Source: Pantoea sp. BAV 3049 (GTDB taxonomy: Bacteria; Pseudomonadota; Gammaproteobacteria; Enterobacterales; Enterobacteriaceae). From it: a stretch of DNA of 64,000 bases. Every line of letters starts with the position of its first letter. The first letter of the stretch is position 1. Where the stretch lies: contig NZ_WHOY01000031.1 of assembly GCF_009765445.1 (NCBI RefSeq), positions 3,572,168 to 3,636,167 of the forward strand, read 5' to 3'. Below are positions 61,383-64,000 of this stretch, in pieces. Made by a program: the position numbers and the translations under genes. The notes beneath the pieces were generated by a model that worked only from the letters and a program-made list of their open reading frames with translations, did not search any database and was not told where the DNA came from.

Positions 61383-61877
61383 ATGGTCACTTTCCAGACT
61401 AATCATGGCGATATCGTTATCAAAACCTTCGATGACAAAGCGCCGGCAACCGTTAAAAACTTCCTGGATTACTGCCGTGAAGGTTTTTACGACAACACCA
61501 TTTTCCACCGTGTTATCAACGGCTTTATGATCCAGGGCGGCGGTTTTGAACCTGGCATGCTGCAGAAAGGCACCAAAGACGAAATCCGTAACGAAGCTAA
61601 CAACGGCCTGAAGAACACCAAAGGTACGCTGGCAATGGCTCGTACTCAGGCCCCTCACTCGGCGACTGCGCAATTCTTTATCAACGTAGCTGACAACGAC
61701 TTCCTGAACTTCCGCGACGAAAGCCTGCAGGGCTGGGGTTACTGCGTGTTTGCTGAAGTGGTCGAAGGCATGGATGTGGTTGAGAAAATCAAAGCCGTCT
61801 CTACCGGTCGCAGCGGTATGCACCAGGACGTACCGAAAGATGACGTTGTGATCCAGAAAGTCACCGTCAGCGAATAA
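61383..61877 (+). CDS. ppiB: Peptidyl-prolyl cis-trans isomerase B (cyclophilin)
   Basis: 164 aa. Cyclophilin core [13 protein letters not shown] (catalytic Arg) and S-A-T-A-Q-F-F-I-N. Cytoplasmic form, since no signal peptide. Its stop overlaps the lpxH start (TAATG). Confidence 0.96.
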   Translation: MVTFQTNHGDIVIKTFDDKAPATVKNFLDYCREGFYDNTIFHRVINGFMIQGGGFEPGMLQKGTKDEIRNEANNGLKNTKGTLAMARTQAPHSATAQFFINVADNDFLNFRDESLQGWGYCVFAEVVEGMDVVEKIKAVSTGRSGMHQDVPKDDVVIQKVTVSE

Positions 61878-62608
61878 TGCCACACACGCTGTTTATCGCA
61901 GATTTACATCTGTGCGAAGAAGAACCGGCAATCACTGCCGGTTTTCTTGCTTTTTTAAGGCGTGATGCACGACAGGCCGAAGCGTTATATATCCTGGGTG
62001 ACCTGTTTGAAGCCTGGATTGGCGATGATGACCCGGTGCTCCTGCACGCTGAAATTGCCGCAGAACTGCTGGCCTTAACCCGTTCGGGTATCCCCTGCTA
62101 TTTTATCCACGGCAACCGTGATTTTCTGGTTGGCAAGCGCTTTGCCCGTGCCAGCGGCATGACTCTGCTGCCGGAAGAGAAAGTGCTGGAGCTATACGGA
62201 AAACGTCTCCTTATTATGCATGGCGATACGCTATGTACGGATGATGAAGGTTATCAGCGCTTCCGTCGCAAAGTGCATCAACCCTGGTTGCAAACGTTGT
62301 TTCTCGCCCTGCCGCTGTTTATCCGCAAACGTATAGCAGCAAATATGCGTGCGGGCAGCAAGCAGGCCAACAGCAGCAAAGATATCGCCATCATGGACGT
62401 CAACGCGGATGCCGTGAACCAGACGATGTCGCGCCATCATGTTCACTGCCTGATCCATGGTCACACTCACCGTCCTGCCGTCCATCAACTGACCGTTGAG
62501 GGCAAACCCGCAGAACGTCTGGTTCTGGGAGCCTGGCATACTGAAGGCTCAATGATCCGGGTGAGTGACAGCGAAACTGCGCTCATTTCCTTTCCGTTCA
62601 GCGGCTAA
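61877..62608 (+). CDS. lpxH: UDP-2,3-diacylglucosamine diphosphatase LpxH
   Basis: 243-aa calcineurin-like phosphoesterase. Metal motifs D9-L-H11, [14 protein letters not shown] and G-H-T-H. Hydrolyses UDP-diacylglucosamine to lipid X in lipid A synthesis. Translationally coupled to ppiB. Confidence 0.95.
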   Translation: MPHTLFIADLHLCEEEPAITAGFLAFLRRDARQAEALYILGDLFEAWIGDDDPVLLHAEIAAELLALTRSGIPCYFIHGNRDFLVGKRFARASGMTLLPEEKVLELYGKRLLIMHGDTLCTDDEGYQRFRRKVHQPWLQTLFLALPLFIRKRIAANMRAGSKQANSSKDIAIMDVNADAVNQTMSRHHVHCLIHGHTHRPAVHQLTVEGKPAERLVLGAWHTEGSMIRVSDSETALISFPFSG

Positions 62609-62637
62609 AAAGTGCCGCTTAGCTCCTGCTGACGCCC

Positions 62638-62653
62638 ACGCAACCGTTTTCCT
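62638..62653 (+). promoter_or_regulatory. PurR operator of purEK
   Basis: ACGCAACCGTTTTCCT matches the 16-bp PurR palindrome consensus (ACGCAAACGTTTNCNT). It lies about 95 bases before purE and, from memory, is identical to the E. coli purEK operator. Confidence 0.85.
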
Positions 62654-62747
62654 CACCGTGGAGTCATGGTATTCTCTCTGCCCTTCCCATCTGACTGCCC
62701 AACCGGCCTTCAGATGACGTTTGTACAATCACAGGAGTCAGACCCGC

Positions 62748-63257
62748 ATGTCATCCAACGCCGCACCGGCCCGCATTGCTATTGTTATGGGTTCCAAAAG
62801 TGACTGGGCAACCATGCAATTTGCCGCGGAGATCCTCACCAGCCTGGCCGTTCCTTTCCATAGCGAAGTGGTTTCAGCGCACCGCACGCCGGACAAACTG
62901 TTCAGCTTTGCCGAACAGGCCGCAGAGAACGGTTTTCAGGTGATCATTGCGGGTGCAGGCGGAGCGGCTCATCTTCCGGGTATGCTGGCGGCCAAAACGC
63001 TGGTGCCAGTACTGGGTGTGCCGGTGCAGAGCGCAGCGCTGAGCGGCGTCGACAGCCTCTACTCCATCGTGCAGATGCCGCGCGGTATTCCTGTCGGAAC
63101 GCTGGCGATTGGCAAAGCGGGTGCTGCTAATGCGGCGCTGCTGGCAGCCCAGATTCTGGCGCTGCACGATGCGGATCTGGCTTCACGGCTCGCCAACTGG
63201 CGTCAGACTCAGACCGATGAAGTGCTGAACAATCCGGATCCGCGGGAGGAAGCATGA
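62748..63257 (+). CDS. purE: N5-carboxyaminoimidazole ribonucleotide mutase PurE
   Basis: 169 aa from ATG 62748, preceded by CAGGAG. An in-frame codon at 62721 is not used in relatives. Motifs V-M-G-S-K-S-D-W and S-A-H-R-T-P. Converts N5-CAIR to CAIR in purine synthesis. Overlaps purK by 4 bases. Confidence 0.96.
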   Translation: MSSNAAPARIAIVMGSKSDWATMQFAAEILTSLAVPFHSEVVSAHRTPDKLFSFAEQAAENGFQVIIAGAGGAAHLPGMLAAKTLVPVLGVPVQSAALSGVDSLYSIVQMPRGIPVGTLAIGKAGAANAALLAAQILALHDADLASRLANWRQTQTDEVLNNPDPREEA

Positions 63258-64000
63258 AGCCAGTTTGCGTATTAGGAAACGGTCAACTGGGCCGTATGCT
63301 GCGCCAGGCCGGTGAGCCGCTGGGCATCGCGGTTTACCCTGTCGGGCTGGATGCCGAGCCTGAAGCGCTGCCGATCCATCAGAGCGTGATTACCGCAGAA
63401 ATCGAGCGCTGGCCGGAAACGGCACTGACGCGCGAGCTGGCTGACCACACTGCATTTGTTAACCGCGATATCTTCCCGCGCCTGGCTGATCGACTGACGC
63501 AGAAGCAGTTACTGGATCAGTTGGGTCTGGCTACCGCCCCCTGGCAGCTGCTGGCAGATGTCAGCGAATGGCCGCAGGTGTTTGCCTCGCTGGGTGAACT
63601 GGCCATCGTTAAGCGCCGCACGGGTGGCTATGATGGCCGTGGTCAGTGGCGCCTTCGCGACGGTGAGACTGATGCGCTTCCAGCCGACTGCTATGGCGAA
63701 TGTATCGTCGAGCAGGGGATCAACTTCTCTGGCGAAGTGTCGCTGGTAGGAGCCCGTGGGCACGATGGCAACACCGTGTTTTACCCGCTGACCCATAACC
63801 TGCATCAGGACGGCATTCTGCGCACCAGCGTGGCACTGCCAGAGCCGGATGCGGTCCGCCAGCAGCAGGCTGAGTCAATGCTGTCTGCCATCATGAACGA
63901 ACTTAACTATGTCGGCGTTATGGCGATGGAGTGCTTTGTAGTGCCGGAAGGCCTGCTGATCAATGAACTGGCCCCGCGCGTGCACAACAGCGGACACTGG
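63254..64000 (+). CDS. purK: N5-carboxyaminoimidazole ribonucleotide synthase PurK, 5' part
   Basis: The frame runs from ATG 63254 through the window end (249 codons; full length ~355). N-terminus [16 protein letters not shown] and the ATP-grasp segment [12 protein letters not shown] are visible. Makes N5-CAIR from AIR, ATP and bicarbonate. Cut only by the window edge. Confidence 0.95.
   Translation, partial: MKPVCVLGNGQLGRMLRQAGEPLGIAVYPVGLDAEPEALPIHQSVITAEIERWPETALTRELADHTAFVNRDIFPRLADRLTQKQLLDQLGLATAPWQLLADVSEWPQVFASLGELAIVKRRTGGYDGRGQWRLRDGETDALPADCYGECIVEQGINFSGEVSLVGARGHDGNTVFYPLTHNLHQDGILRTSVALPEPDAVRQQQAESMLSAIMNELNYVGVMAMECFVVPEGLLINELAPRVHNSGHW

Overview
The window looks like a chromosome segment of a plant-associated Enterobacterales bacterium, most likely Erwiniaceae (Pantoea/Erwinia-like). 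Supporting signs are a DspE/AvrE-family type III effector with its DspF chaperone and an exact HrpL box, membrane-bound glucose and gluconate oxidation genes, a full arn lipid A modification operon, and enterobacterial core blocks (folD-ybcJ, cysS, ppiB-lpxH-purEK). The species cannot be fixed from sequence alone.

Layout. 1-3 kb: end of a cytochrome bd-type oxidase operon with a DUF2474 peptide, an ElaB/YqjD-like protein and an OprB-type carbohydrate porin. 3-6 kb: FetAB and an orphan iron-type binding protein with a Fur-like box, then a fused pair of gene remnants. 6-13.5 kb: complete arnBCADTEF. 13.5-14.3 kb: remnants of a LysR regulator and an ABC ATPase. 14.3-19.5 kb: a DUF1471 peptide, the PQQ glucose dehydrogenase gcd and, next to it, a TonB receptor closely matching PqqU (YncD). 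19.9-24 kb: lipoprotein, iron-type alcohol dehydrogenase, SDR, two RcnB-like proteins. 24.2-30 kb: dspE-dspF with no hrp/hrc genes nearby. 30-34 kb: three-subunit gluconate 2-dehydrogenase. Gcd plus this enzyme would give a periplasmic glucose to gluconate to 2-ketogluconate chain. 34-42.5 kb: DUF1198, AraC regulator and divergent EamA transporter, CheV, a decayed UbiD decarboxylase, small membrane proteins, roxA.

42.7-57.2 kb is an accessory island ending at the 3' end of tRNA-Arg(TCT) (argU), where a broken integrase remains. It holds a low-GC type II restriction-modification pair and a decayed lambdoid-type prophage: antiterminator Q, holin, broken endolysin, Rz1-like spanin and baseplate gp46/gp47 fragments. 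The most interesting content is a repeated toxin-immunity cassette. Two intact copies (48.1-50.0 and 53.65-55.5 kb) each carry a small Cys-rich gene on the opposite strand, a conserved noncoding leader with a conserved promoter, a ~275-aa protein with a shared N-terminal domain and an RNase A-like C-terminal toxin domain, and a CdiI-like immunity gene. Each is followed by all or part of a Q gene. A third copy at 45.1-45.5 kb is truncated. The intact-phage context places the cassette between Q and the lysis genes, the position where Shiga-toxin phages carry stx.

57.2-64 kb returns to core genome: argU, folD, ybcJ, an AAA ATPase, cysS, ppiB, lpxH and purE-purK (purK cut by the window end) with a PurR operator.
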